Position numbers and translations under genes: made by a program
Notes under the pieces: model-generated
What the model was told of the DNA's origin: nothing
Databases searched by the model: none
Seen by the model: only the letters and a program-made list of their open reading frames with translations
Part shown: piece after piece, positions 9,164-17,537 of the stretch
Numbering within the stretch: position 1 is the stretch's first letter
Layout of the letters: every line of letters starts with the position of its first letter
Source: Lelliottia jeotgali
GTDB lineage: Bacteria > Pseudomonadota > Gammaproteobacteria > Enterobacterales > Enterobacteriaceae
Length of the DNA: 64,000 nt
Direction: 5' to 3'
NCBI GenBank assembly: GCA_002271215.1
Contig: CP018628.1
Span: forward strand, 3,286,001-3,350,000

Positions 9164-10306
9164 CGCCACGTTTTGCGCTGCCACTTTGGGACGAACCACC
9201 AGAGCCGGCAGCGCCACCAGCGCCATTACCCAGAACACGCCGTGGCCGAGATGCTGATACAGGAACCCCGCGAACACGGTCATCACCGCAATACTGCCGC
9301 CCATCGCCACTGCCGAATAGACCGCTTGCAGACGAATGACTTCGCTGCCCTGACGCGCAGCGATATAGCGCATCGCCGCCAGATGGCAGACGGTGAAGGT
9401 GCCGCAGTGCAGGATCTGGGCGACAATCAGCCACGGTAAATCAGTCGTCCAGCCCATGATGCCCCAGCGCAGCACGCCGCACACGGCGGAGAGCAGGAGC
9501 AGATCGCGCGCACCAAAGCGGCGGAACAGCTTTTTGCTGAGAGCAAAAATGATGACTTCCGCCACCACGCCGAGCGACCAGAGATATCCAACAGCAGACG
9601 CAGAATAACCCGCGCCCTGCCAGTAAATCGCGCTGAAACCGTAGTACGCCGCGTGCGCGCCCTGCAATAAACAGACGCAGGCCAGAAAACGCCAGCTTTG
9701 CTTAATCAGTGTGCTCCACGCAGCCCAGCCGGTGCTCTCCTGCTGGCGGCTTTCACCCTGCGGTTTGACCGACGGTTGCAGCAGCATTCCCAGCAGCATC
9801 GAGGCAATCCCGACGCTGAGCAGCGCCAGAATGGCATGATAATCGTAAAGGCTGACCAGCTTGCCGACCAGCGCCGAGCCAATCACAAAGGCCACCGATC
9901 CCCACAGACGCACGCGCCCGTAGTCCATCGTTACCTGTTTTTGCCAGGTGTTCGCAAGGGCATCCGTCAGCGGAACCAGCGGCGAGAAGAAGAGGTTAAA
10001 GCCGACCATCACCACCATCAGCCATGCAAACTGCTGGCTGACCCAGAAGCCCGCGAGGAAGACCAGCGTGAGCAGCGCAAGAATGCGCATGGCTTTAATC
10101 AGCAGAGAGGGATCGCTGACGCGCGGCGCGATCAGCAGGCTGCCGAGGAATCGCGCCACCAGGCCTGCGCCCAGCAGCACGCCGATGGTTTCCGGCGTCA
10201 GGCCGATACCTTTGAGCCACACGCTCCAGAAAGGCAGAAAAATACCGTAGCTAAAGAAGTAGGTAAAATAGCTGAGCGCCAGCCAGCGCGTGGAATGCAA
10301 ACCCAT
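9158..10306 (-). CDS. hcaT: HcaT, MFS permease (3-phenylpropionate transporter homologue)
   Basis: 382 residues with about 12 hydrophobic segments. The N-terminus STRWLALSYFTYFFSYGIFL and the segments LVPLTDALANTWQ and FLACVCLLQGAHAAYYGFSAIY match HcaT of E. coli. The ATG at 10304-10306 has GGAGGG upstream; an upstream Met would add 18 residues without family support. In E. coli it lies next to hcaR and the hcaEFCBD dioxygenase genes. Those are absent here, so this copy is an orphan and its substrate may have changed. Gene order csiE><hcaT is conserved. Confidence 0.9.
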   Translation of the reverse strand: MGLHSTRWLALSYFTYFFSYGIFLPFWSVWLKGIGLTPETIGVLLGAGLVARFLGSLLIAPRVSDPSLLIKAMRILALLTLVFLAGFWVSQQFAWLMVVMVGFNLFFSPLVPLTDALANTWQKQVTMDYGRVRLWGSVAFVIGSALVGKLVSLYDYHAILALLSVGIASMLLGMLLQPSVKPQGESRQQESTGWAAWSTLIKQSWRFLACVCLLQGAHAAYYGFSAIYWQGAGYSASAVGYLWSLGVVAEVIIFALSKKLFRRFGARDLLLLSAVCGVLRWGIMGWTTDLPWLIVAQILHCGTFTVCHLAAMRYIAARQGSEVIRLQAVYSAVAMGGSIAVMTVFAGFLYQHLGHGVFWVMALVALPALVVRPKVAAQNVAL

Positions 10307-10378
10307 GAATCCCTCCCGTTTTGGAGGCGCTAGTCTGGCGCTAAAAAGGGGCTGGCGCAAGCGGCTATTAACAGCCGA

Positions 10379-11224
10379 TTAACAGGAATTTACCGTTGAT
10401 TCGACGGCAATTTCCATCGCCAAACGGGTACTGTCGCCCCGTCCTAACGCCACTAATCCTGGCTGTCCGGCCTGATGATGGGCGTTCACCGGATGACTCT
10501 GGGGTTCGAGGCATAAGAATGATTCACCCGACATTCGGAACAGCATCAGCCAGGGTGTTTGCGATGATAATGTGACAGTCATCACATCTCGCTGAATCTT
10601 CGCCACGCCGTTCCAGCCGGAATAGCCGACATTCAGCCAGCCGTTCTCGCCGTGTTTTGCCTCGCTGAAATCGATCGCGGGTGGAATTTCACCCTGCCAC
10701 GCCAGCGGCAAATGCTTCTCCCCTTCCGGCCAGTAGCCGCTGGCCGAAAACTGCACGCGACTTTCCGCCTCAAACACGAACCACGGATGAAAACCCAGCC
10801 CGTAGAGCATCGGATTTTTGCCGAAGTGCGTGAGCGTCAGCTCCGCCCGCAGAACGTTTTCCCGCAACCGGTAACGCAGCTCGGCCAGATAGTCGAAACC
10901 GCAGGGGTGCTGGCTGCGAAGCAGAAGCAGGCACTCCGTATCCGATACGGATTCAACGGACCAGCGCTCAAGCCAGCCGTTGCCGTGCAGGAAAAACGCG
11001 TCATCGACCGGACTGCGAGGCAGCGCGACTTCACGCCCCTGAAATGAAAAGCGATTCCCGGCCACCCGGTTTGCCAGCGGCAGCATTGGGAATAGCGCAC
11101 TTTCACCTTTGTCCCACAGGACGTGTGTGTCGTGAGTGAGGGACACCAGCTCGCGCAGCCCGCCTCCCTGCGGGTCGACGCTAAGGCGCAGATGCGCGTT
11201 TTGAAGCAGTAACGAGTTCTCCAT
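10379..11224 (-). CDS. yphB: Aldose 1-epimerase family protein, YphB-like
   Basis: 281 residues, a galactose-mutarotase-like beta sandwich. Conserved points: FPMLPLANRVAGNRF near 45-60, LHGNGWLERW, YGLGFHPWF with the catalytic-type His, SGWNGVAKI, and LEPQSHPVNAHH with the Glu/His pair. Family role: interconversion of alpha and beta anomers of hexoses. The start codon overlaps the stop of the upstream sugar transporter gene (TGATG), so the two are coupled. Similarity to E. coli YphB is moderate, and the exact sugar is unknown. Confidence 0.8.
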   Translation of the reverse strand: MENSLLLQNAHLRLSVDPQGGGLRELVSLTHDTHVLWDKGESALFPMLPLANRVAGNRFSFQGREVALPRSPVDDAFFLHGNGWLERWSVESVSDTECLLLLRSQHPCGFDYLAELRYRLRENVLRAELTLTHFGKNPMLYGLGFHPWFVFEAESRVQFSASGYWPEGEKHLPLAWQGEIPPAIDFSEAKHGENGWLNVGYSGWNGVAKIQRDVMTVTLSSQTPWLMLFRMSGESFLCLEPQSHPVNAHHQAGQPGLVALGRGDSTRLAMEIAVESTVNSC

Positions 11225-12666
11225 CAGTGAGCCCGTCCGGCATTCGCCGCATGAGTACTTTTCGTGTGCTGTTTTTCCAGCTGTTCTTCCAGCGCTTCGA
11301 GGGTCACGCCTTTGGTTTCCGGCACGTTACGCAGAATGTAGAGATACCCGGCCGCACAAATCACGCCGTACAGCAGGAAGCTGCCCGCCGCGCCCAGCCC
11401 GGCATTGAGCAGCGGGAAGGTGTAGGTCAGCAGGAAACAGGCCACCCACAGAGCTAACGTTCCGAGCGACATCGCCAGCCCGCGCACGCGGTTCGGGAAG
11501 ATTTCAGAGAGCAGCACCCAGGTGACCGGGGCCAGCGTCAGAGCGTAAATCGCAATCGCCGCCAGCACCAGCAGCAGAACCGGCCAGCCCATGATGTTCA
11601 TCGCATAGGCGCTGGCGATCAGCACATAGATAATGGTCAGGCCCGATGCGCCCAGCAGCATCAGCTTGCGACGTCCGATTTTGTCCACCAGCGGCAGCGC
11701 GGCGACGGTAAAGACGAGGTTAATAATGCCCGTAGCCACAATCGATTTCAGGGTGTCGTTGATATCAAACCCGGCCGAGGCAAAGATCTCCTGAGCGTAG
11801 TTGAAGATCACGTTGATCCCGCACCACTGCTGGAACATCGCCAGCACCATGCCGATAATCACAATCGGTTTGATTTGCGGCTGCAACAGCGTGGAGTAAG
11901 AGACTTTCTGAGTGTCTTTTTCCAGCGTATGGGCAATCTCTTTCAGCGTCTGACTGGCGTACTGCGCGGTGCCAATGCGCTCCAGCATGGCGCGCGCACG
12001 TTCCGGTTTGCCGACTTTCATCAGCCAGCGCGGGGATTCCGGCACGAAGAACATCAGCAGTAAAAAGGCCAGAGCAGGCACCAGCCCTGCGCCAAACATC
12101 CAGCGCCAGCCGATTTGCCCGTTCCAGCTGTGGAGGATGGTCTCCTGCGTTGCGCCTGCCGCCACCGGCTCGGCGATCATCAGGTTTACCAGCTGCGCGG
12201 CCAGTACGCCAACCACGATGGTGAGCTGGTTGACCGCCACAAAGCGACCGCGTTTTTCTGCCGGGCTGACTTCGGCGATATAAAGCGGGCTGAGGGCCGA
12301 GGCGAGACCAATCCCGATGCCGCCAATAATGCGAAACACCACGAAAACGTCGAAATTATGCGCCAGCGCCGCGCCCAGCGCGGAGATGCTAAACAGCAGC
12401 GCCGACAGAATCAGTGGGCGCTTGCGTCCCAGCTTATCGGCGCACCACCCGGAGATCAGCGCACCAAAAATACAGCCCACCAGCGCGGAGCTCATCGCCC
12501 AGCCGGACTGCGCCGGATCGGTTATTGAGAACCAGGCTTCGTAGAAGGGTTTTGCCCCGCCAATCACCACCCAATCGTAGCCAAACAGTAGCCCACCGCA
12601 GGCCGCGACCAGGCAGATGGTCCAGACGTAGCCCATTTTCAGTTGTGTCTGTGCGTCAATATTCAT
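11224..12666 (-). CDS. MFS sugar porter (XylE/GalP-like sugar:H+ symporter)
   Basis: 480 residues with 12 predicted membrane segments. Sugar-porter signatures are present: GGLLFGYDWVVIGG in helix 1, GWCADKLGRKRP in the first loop, PESPRWLM after helix 6, QQWCGINVIFNYAQ in helix 7 and VPETKG near the C-terminus. The usual GYDxxVISG is altered to GYDWVVIGGAKPFYE, so the substrate may not be xylose or galactose. AGAGGA lies 7 nt before the ATG. It stands where E. coli has the yphCDEF ABC-transporter genes, between yphB and yphG. Confidence 0.85.
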   Translation of the reverse strand: MNIDAQTQLKMGYVWTICLVAACGGLLFGYDWVVIGGAKPFYEAWFSITDPAQSGWAMSSALVGCIFGALISGWCADKLGRKRPLILSALLFSISALGAALAHNFDVFVVFRIIGGIGIGLASALSPLYIAEVSPAEKRGRFVAVNQLTIVVGVLAAQLVNLMIAEPVAAGATQETILHSWNGQIGWRWMFGAGLVPALAFLLLMFFVPESPRWLMKVGKPERARAMLERIGTAQYASQTLKEIAHTLEKDTQKVSYSTLLQPQIKPIVIIGMVLAMFQQWCGINVIFNYAQEIFASAGFDINDTLKSIVATGIINLVFTVAALPLVDKIGRRKLMLLGASGLTIIYVLIASAYAMNIMGWPVLLLVLAAIAIYALTLAPVTWVLLSEIFPNRVRGLAMSLGTLALWVACFLLTYTFPLLNAGLGAAGSFLLYGVICAAGYLYILRNVPETKGVTLEALEEQLEKQHTKSTHAANAGRAH

Positions 12667-12736
12667 CGTGATTCCTCTTTAAGGGAATGCAGGGAACAGA
12701 GGGTTAACAGGTGGGTTGCCCCACCTGTCAGGTCAG

Positions 12737-15700
12737 TTAGTTAAAAATGCCAGCCGCCTGCGCGTGCTGAACGAAATGCGCTTTGTCGTGCGCAGGATTC
12801 AGGGTTAACAGGGTATTGAGGCAACGCTGGCTGGCGGTGAAATCCCCCAGTCCCGCGTGGCCGAGCGCCTCGATAAACAGACAGTGCTGCTGATGCTGTA
12901 GCCCGGCGGGCGCATCAAGCACCACCAGATCCGGCAGCGAAACAGCAAAGAAATCGGCCTCAGGTACATCGTCGTGATGGGCTTTCGCCCAGGTCAGGAA
13001 ACTGTTGAAGTGACGCTCGGCTGCGGCACTGTCGCCCAACGCGCGCATCGCCATCCCCTGCCAGAAGAGATAATCGGCGGGCTGGTCGTTGTAATAGCGC
13101 CCGGCATCGAGCGAACTTCCGCCCTGCGCCGCGCGGGTGAAGCAGCGCTGCGCCTCGGCCTGGCTGTCGCACTGCGCATGGCAGTAGCCGAGCAGATACC
13201 AAATATCGTTATCCGTTTGCCCCGGCAGACGCCCTTCCCCGAGGTTATGCGGGTAGCGGAGCGCGGCCTGCAGCAGGTTTATCGCCTCAGCAAAATCCCC
13301 GCTGCCAATGTGCTGCAAGGCGCGATGCTGCTGGTTGAGCAGATACTGGCCGGTGACTTTGCCTTCCCCGCCCTCCCACGGGTGGAACTCGCGGGTTTTC
13401 AGTACGTTCGCTGCATCAGCGTAGCGCCCGGAGCCATTCCACAGACTCAGCAGTTCTGCCGTCAGGTCGTCGCGTTTAAGGGCAACGTTTTCATGGGCGG
13501 ACAGCATCGCCAGACGTTTCGCCACCGTTTCGCCAGTGAGTTTGTTCAGGTAGTCGAGTTCGAACAGGAAACGCGGATTTTCCGGTTCCAGCTCGACGGC
13601 ACGTTGCAGATACTGCTGCGCCAGCGCCAAATCCTGCTGTTTGTTCCATGCGTAAATGCCCAGCAGGCGCTGGGCTGGCGCAAACTGCGGTTCCCGTTGC
13701 AGGGTGAATTGCCAGCAGGCCACCGCCTCGTCATAGCGACGTTTGCTGTACCAGAAACAGCCGAGCTGATAGCGGGCAAAGGCATCATCCTGCAAGGTTT
13801 GCAGCATTTGCACTTCGTCGAGCGCGTTCGGGAAACGCACGCGGTTAGGCTCGCAGCGCCGCGCGGCAGCGAGGTGACGGGCGCGCGTGTCTGCATTTTC
13901 ACTTAGCGCCGCACGCCACAATTGCGGGAGCGTCTCCTGGCTGTCGAGCAGATCCAGCACCTCGCGCGTCGCATCACTCATGCCCAGCGACGTTAACCAG
14001 CCCGCCAGCACGCAGGCATTTGCCCCGCGACGACCCGTCACCTGACGCAGTTTTTCCCGCGAGATGTCATCTTGATTTATCGCCCAGCGCGCATAGTGCA
14101 GGATGTAGCTGAGAGGATGGGTGCGCAGACCGGCATCGATAAACGCCAGCGCGTCGTCTTCGCGTCCGAGTTTTGCCAGCGCCAGCGCCTTTAGCCCCAT
14201 CGCCAGGTTATTGCTGGCATTGATCCCGAGACTGACCTCGACTTTTTCCAGTGCGTCGGCGTAGTCACCGCGTTTCATCGCCAGACGCGCCAGTGACCAG
14301 AACGCCGCGTCGCGACAGTTGCCGCTCCACGAGGCTTTGTAGTAGTGATCCCAGGCTTTTTCGTCATCACCCAGACGCTCAAGCGCCGTCGCCAGCAGCT
14401 GGCTGGCTTCGCCATCGCGCGGGTTTTTATTCAGCTGATGGGCGCGTACCAAAGCCGCTTCCGCGCACTGCTGCGCCAGGGCCCAGTCGGCGCGGTTGAG
14501 CGCCAACGTCCCGAGCGCGACGTTGTTGCGATAGTCGTGAGCGTCCAGCGCCAGCGCACGGCGGTAGTAATCTTCCGCGTAACGGCTGGCGTGGTTGTAC
14601 TGCTCCAGGTGCTGGCCGATAAAATAGAGTTCGTCGCAATTTGTGATGTTTTCCGGCAATGCCGGGGCGGTGGCAGGCACGGGCAGCGGCGTCTCTTCGG
14701 GAATATGCTCCTGATAGCTCAGCAGCGTGCGGCCCGAAGCGTCTTTGACCGTCAGGGTTAAACGCGCGTCGTGGCTTGCCAGCGTCTGCTGGTGGCTCTC
14801 GCCCGGCATCAGGCTGAGGCGTGTTTGCCAGAGCGTTTTCCCTTCAGCGCTCAGTTCAAGACTCACCTCCTCCAGCGGCGCGATGGCGTAAATTCCCAAC
14901 TGTAAATGCGGCGCGTGGCGTTCCAGTTTTAACGCCAGCTGGGTGTTGGCGTTCTGCACCATACCCAGCTCGCTGTAAGGCAGGAAATTCTGCACGAACA
15001 CTTTCTCTTCGTACGGCGCAAGCCAGGTGAAATCCGGCTGGTTATCGGTAAAGACGCCGGTCATCAGCTCGATATAGGGGCCGTTTTCATCCGTCAGATG
15101 GCGATCCCAGGCGCGGCCAAACTCTTCATGGCCCCAGGTCCACTGCTTTTTACCCGGTGAAACGTGATGATCGGCAACGTGCAGTAACCCGCCGCGCTCA
15201 CCGTGGTGGTACGCCCCGACAAAATCGTAATCAGATTTCTCGGCCATGTAGGAGGTCGGCACTGGCACGTTTTTGTAGCGCGAGATATCCACGCCCGCCG
15301 AATAGTCGACTTTGTAATAGGTTCCATGAGCAATCGGGAAGGCGGAGACATCGCGTTTACCGTGATCAAAGACTGCCGTCACATCTGGCGGGAAAACGCT
15401 CTGGTGGTCGTCCCCGCCCTTCACCGCCGGGTTGGCCCACCACAGGAAGTGGCGCGGCGTGGCGTTGGGGTTAAATACTTTGCCGGTAATTTCGATCAGC
15501 GCACGATCCGGATAAAGCGTAAAACCGGTCATTACCTGAAGGCCACGCATCGGTTCGGCTTCGCCCATCCAGACGGTTTGTGCGCCGTTGTCGGCAGGCT
15601 GAATGCTCACATCCACGGGCATAAACGTGGTCGGACGATGGTGCTGCGGCCAGTTAAATTCTATACCGCCGGAGATCCACGGCCCGAGCAGGCCGACCAG

Positions 15701-16009
15701 CGCGGGTTTGACCACCTCGTTGTAGTAGACAAAATCGCGCTCTTTGACTTTGTCATAGGCGCGGTGAATTCTTCCGCCCAATTCCGGCAGCAGCATAATG
15801 CGGATAAAGTCGTTTTCCATCCACACCGCCTGGTACTCGCGCATTTCGCGTTTGCCCGTCAGGGTGTCGGTGACGCCATAGGGATAGACCGCGCCGGACG
15901 AGCCTTGATAGACGCGTTTTTCGAGAAACATCGGATTGGTATCTTCGCTGCCTGTCGTCCAGGTGGGGAGAGAGAGAGTTTCTTGCCAGACTTTAACAAC
16001 TCCGTACAT
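12737..16009 (-). CDS. yphG: YphG-like protein, DUF5107 domain plus TPR repeats
   Basis: 1090 residues, close to E. coli YphG (about 1093). The N-terminal region (about 35-340) is DUF5107, thought to adopt a galactose-mutarotase-like sandwich. Visible motifs are PELGGRIHRAYDK, SGGIEFNWPQHHRPTTF, WWANPAV, and NGPYIELMTGVFTDNQPDF with its acidic residues. From about residue 470 to the end there are repeated helical pairs of TPR type (for example DYRNNVALGTLALNRADWALA). There is no signal peptide, so it is probably cytoplasmic. The ATG at 16007-16009 is chosen because GGAG lies 8 nt upstream. Biochemical function is unknown; a role in carbohydrate breakdown follows from the neighbours. Confidence 0.85.
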   Translation of the reverse strand: MYGVVKVWQETLSLPTWTTGSEDTNPMFLEKRVYQGSSGAVYPYGVTDTLTGKREMREYQAVWMENDFIRIMLLPELGGRIHRAYDKVKERDFVYYNEVVKPALVGLLGPWISGGIEFNWPQHHRPTTFMPVDVSIQPADNGAQTVWMGEAEPMRGLQVMTGFTLYPDRALIEITGKVFNPNATPRHFLWWANPAVKGGDDHQSVFPPDVTAVFDHGKRDVSAFPIAHGTYYKVDYSAGVDISRYKNVPVPTSYMAEKSDYDFVGAYHHGERGGLLHVADHHVSPGKKQWTWGHEEFGRAWDRHLTDENGPYIELMTGVFTDNQPDFTWLAPYEEKVFVQNFLPYSELGMVQNANTQLALKLERHAPHLQLGIYAIAPLEEVSLELSAEGKTLWQTRLSLMPGESHQQTLASHDARLTLTVKDASGRTLLSYQEHIPEETPLPVPATAPALPENITNCDELYFIGQHLEQYNHASRYAEDYYRRALALDAHDYRNNVALGTLALNRADWALAQQCAEAALVRAHQLNKNPRDGEASQLLATALERLGDDEKAWDHYYKASWSGNCRDAAFWSLARLAMKRGDYADALEKVEVSLGINASNNLAMGLKALALAKLGREDDALAFIDAGLRTHPLSYILHYARWAINQDDISREKLRQVTGRRGANACVLAGWLTSLGMSDATREVLDLLDSQETLPQLWRAALSENADTRARHLAAARRCEPNRVRFPNALDEVQMLQTLQDDAFARYQLGCFWYSKRRYDEAVACWQFTLQREPQFAPAQRLLGIYAWNKQQDLALAQQYLQRAVELEPENPRFLFELDYLNKLTGETVAKRLAMLSAHENVALKRDDLTAELLSLWNGSGRYADAANVLKTREFHPWEGGEGKVTGQYLLNQQHRALQHIGSGDFAEAINLLQAALRYPHNLGEGRLPGQTDNDIWYLLGYCHAQCDSQAEAQRCFTRAAQGGSSLDAGRYYNDQPADYLFWQGMAMRALGDSAAAERHFNSFLTWAKAHHDDVPEADFFAVSLPDLVVLDAPAGLQHQQHCLFIEALGHAGLGDFTASQRCLNTLLTLNPAHDKAHFVQHAQAAGIFN

Positions 16010-16124
16010 AGCCATTCTCCAGTAAACAAATGTTAGTGAATGAGGGGATGGCAACAGTCTGGCGGAGAGTGATATGTTTTAATTGCTTAAAGCTCACGCA
16101 ATACAGTTAACGAGGTTTAGTGAA

Positions 16125-17324
16125 ATGCAGGAGTCAGGTCTGAACAATCAGCGGGTGCGACAGCTTAATCGCCAGACTCTGCTGAAACTGGTGTGGAAAC
16201 ACAAACAGCTGAGCAAATCGCGTTTTGCGCAATTTACCGGCCTGTCGATTCCGGCGGTCAGCAAAATCCTCGATGAACTGGTGGAGGATGGCAAACTCAG
16301 CCACTCCAGTGAAAATATGAGCAGCAGAGGGCTGAACGGCGGCAGTTATCAGATTCCGCCTGAGGGCGATTACATTCTCTGCATGAATGTGACCCCCACC
16401 AGTATCGAAAGCCAACTTTGCGATGCGCAGCTGTCGGCGCTCGGTGAGTTTGAACGCCGCGCCATCAGCGCCCCCACACCGCAGGCACTGCTGGCCGCAA
16501 TTGAATCTATCTGGCTGCTGCAGTCAAAAAACTGGCCGCGAAAAATCATCAACCTGGCGCTGGGCATTCACGGCCAGGTTGACCCGGTGACCGGCGTGTC
16601 GCAAACCATGCCGCAAGCACCGTGGCGCGGGAACGTGGAGATTAAATATCTGCTGGAGGAGAAGCTGCGCGTCACGGTGAAGCTGGATAACGACTGCGTG
16701 ATGCTGGCCCTCGCGGAGAAATGGCAAAATGCGCAGAACCGCGAGGATTTTTGCGTGATTAACGTCGATTACGGTATCGGCTCGTCGTTCGTGATTAACG
16801 GACAAATTTATCGCGGGAATTTATACGGTAGCGGGCAAATCGGGCATACGATCGTTAACCCGGATGGCGCGATGTGCGACTGTGGCCGCTATGGCTGCCT
16901 GGAAACGGTGGCCTCGCTTTCGGCCCTGAAAAAGCAGGCGCGGATCTGGCTTAAGAGCCACCCTGCTGTCCCGCAGCAAGATCCTGAAACCCTCAGCTCA
17001 CAGCAGCTGGTGAAAGCCTGGCACGCGGGCGACGAACACGTGATGCGCTGGGTGGAAGAGTCGGCGCATGCGATTGGCTTGAGCCTGTATAACTTCCTCA
17101 ACATTCTGAATATCAATCAAATTTGGTTTTATGGCCGCAGCTGCGGGTTTGGTGAGAGTTGGCTTGAAGCGATAAAACAGCGCATCGGCTTTAATCCGTT
17201 TGATCACAGCGATGGCTTAAAGCGCAATGCCACGCAGATTAATTTTGGCGGCTTAACCCGCGCCCAGCAGGTAATGGGCATTGGATATTTGTATGTCGAA
17301 GCCGCGCTTGAAAATGAAGGCTAA
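16125..17324 (+). CDS. yphH: YphH-like ROK-family transcription regulator
   Basis: 399 residues from MQESGLNNQRVRQLNRQTLL, with GAGG upstream of the ATG. The N-terminal winged helix (about 10-75; SKSRFAQFTGLSIPAVSKIL) is followed by a ROK sugar-kinase-like domain. The structural zinc motif CDCGRYGCLE (about 260-270) follows GQIGHTIVNPDGAM. Similar regulators (NagC, Mlc, XylR) respond to sugars or sugar phosphates. It is divergent from yphG across 115 bp and sits directly upstream of the alpha-galactoside genes, so it may control both sides. Confidence 0.87.
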   Translation: MQESGLNNQRVRQLNRQTLLKLVWKHKQLSKSRFAQFTGLSIPAVSKILDELVEDGKLSHSSENMSSRGLNGGSYQIPPEGDYILCMNVTPTSIESQLCDAQLSALGEFERRAISAPTPQALLAAIESIWLLQSKNWPRKIINLALGIHGQVDPVTGVSQTMPQAPWRGNVEIKYLLEEKLRVTVKLDNDCVMLALAEKWQNAQNREDFCVINVDYGIGSSFVINGQIYRGNLYGSGQIGHTIVNPDGAMCDCGRYGCLETVASLSALKKQARIWLKSHPAVPQQDPETLSSQQLVKAWHAGDEHVMRWVEESAHAIGLSLYNFLNILNINQIWFYGRSCGFGESWLEAIKQRIGFNPFDHSDGLKRNATQINFGGLTRAQQVMGIGYLYVEAALENEG

Positions 17325-17347
17325 CGCGATTCAGCTTTTCCTTTAAT

Positions 17348-17366
17348 ATATTTACCGGGTAAATAT
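17348..17366. promoter_or_regulatory. Palindromic operator candidate upstream of the alpha-galactoside genes
   Basis: ATATTTACC-G-GGTAAATAT is a perfect 9+1+9 inverted repeat in the AT-rich 213-bp gap between yphH and the GPH symporter. A second, looser repeat, GTTTA-N8-TAAAC, lies at 17412-17429. Either could be the binding site of YphH or of an unlinked regulator. A TACAAT (17462-17467) is a possible -10, but no good -35 was seen. Confidence 0.45.
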
Positions 17367-17537
17367 TTTATTAAGACAAAGAGATTATTAGCATTTCGAT
17401 TAGTAATCCGTGTTTACTGAAATATAAACGCCCGCGCAAAGTCCGTTTCATTTTAGCCTCCTACAATTGCCAACGTTCAATTCTCTCCGGGTTCAATAAA
17501 ATGAATCCGCGCTTCCTGGCAATTAGGAGTTTTCAGA

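Noticed and set aside
12974..13906. 310-codon open frame antisense to yphG
   Set aside because: Shadow of the TPR region of yphG; no start signal or family similarity.
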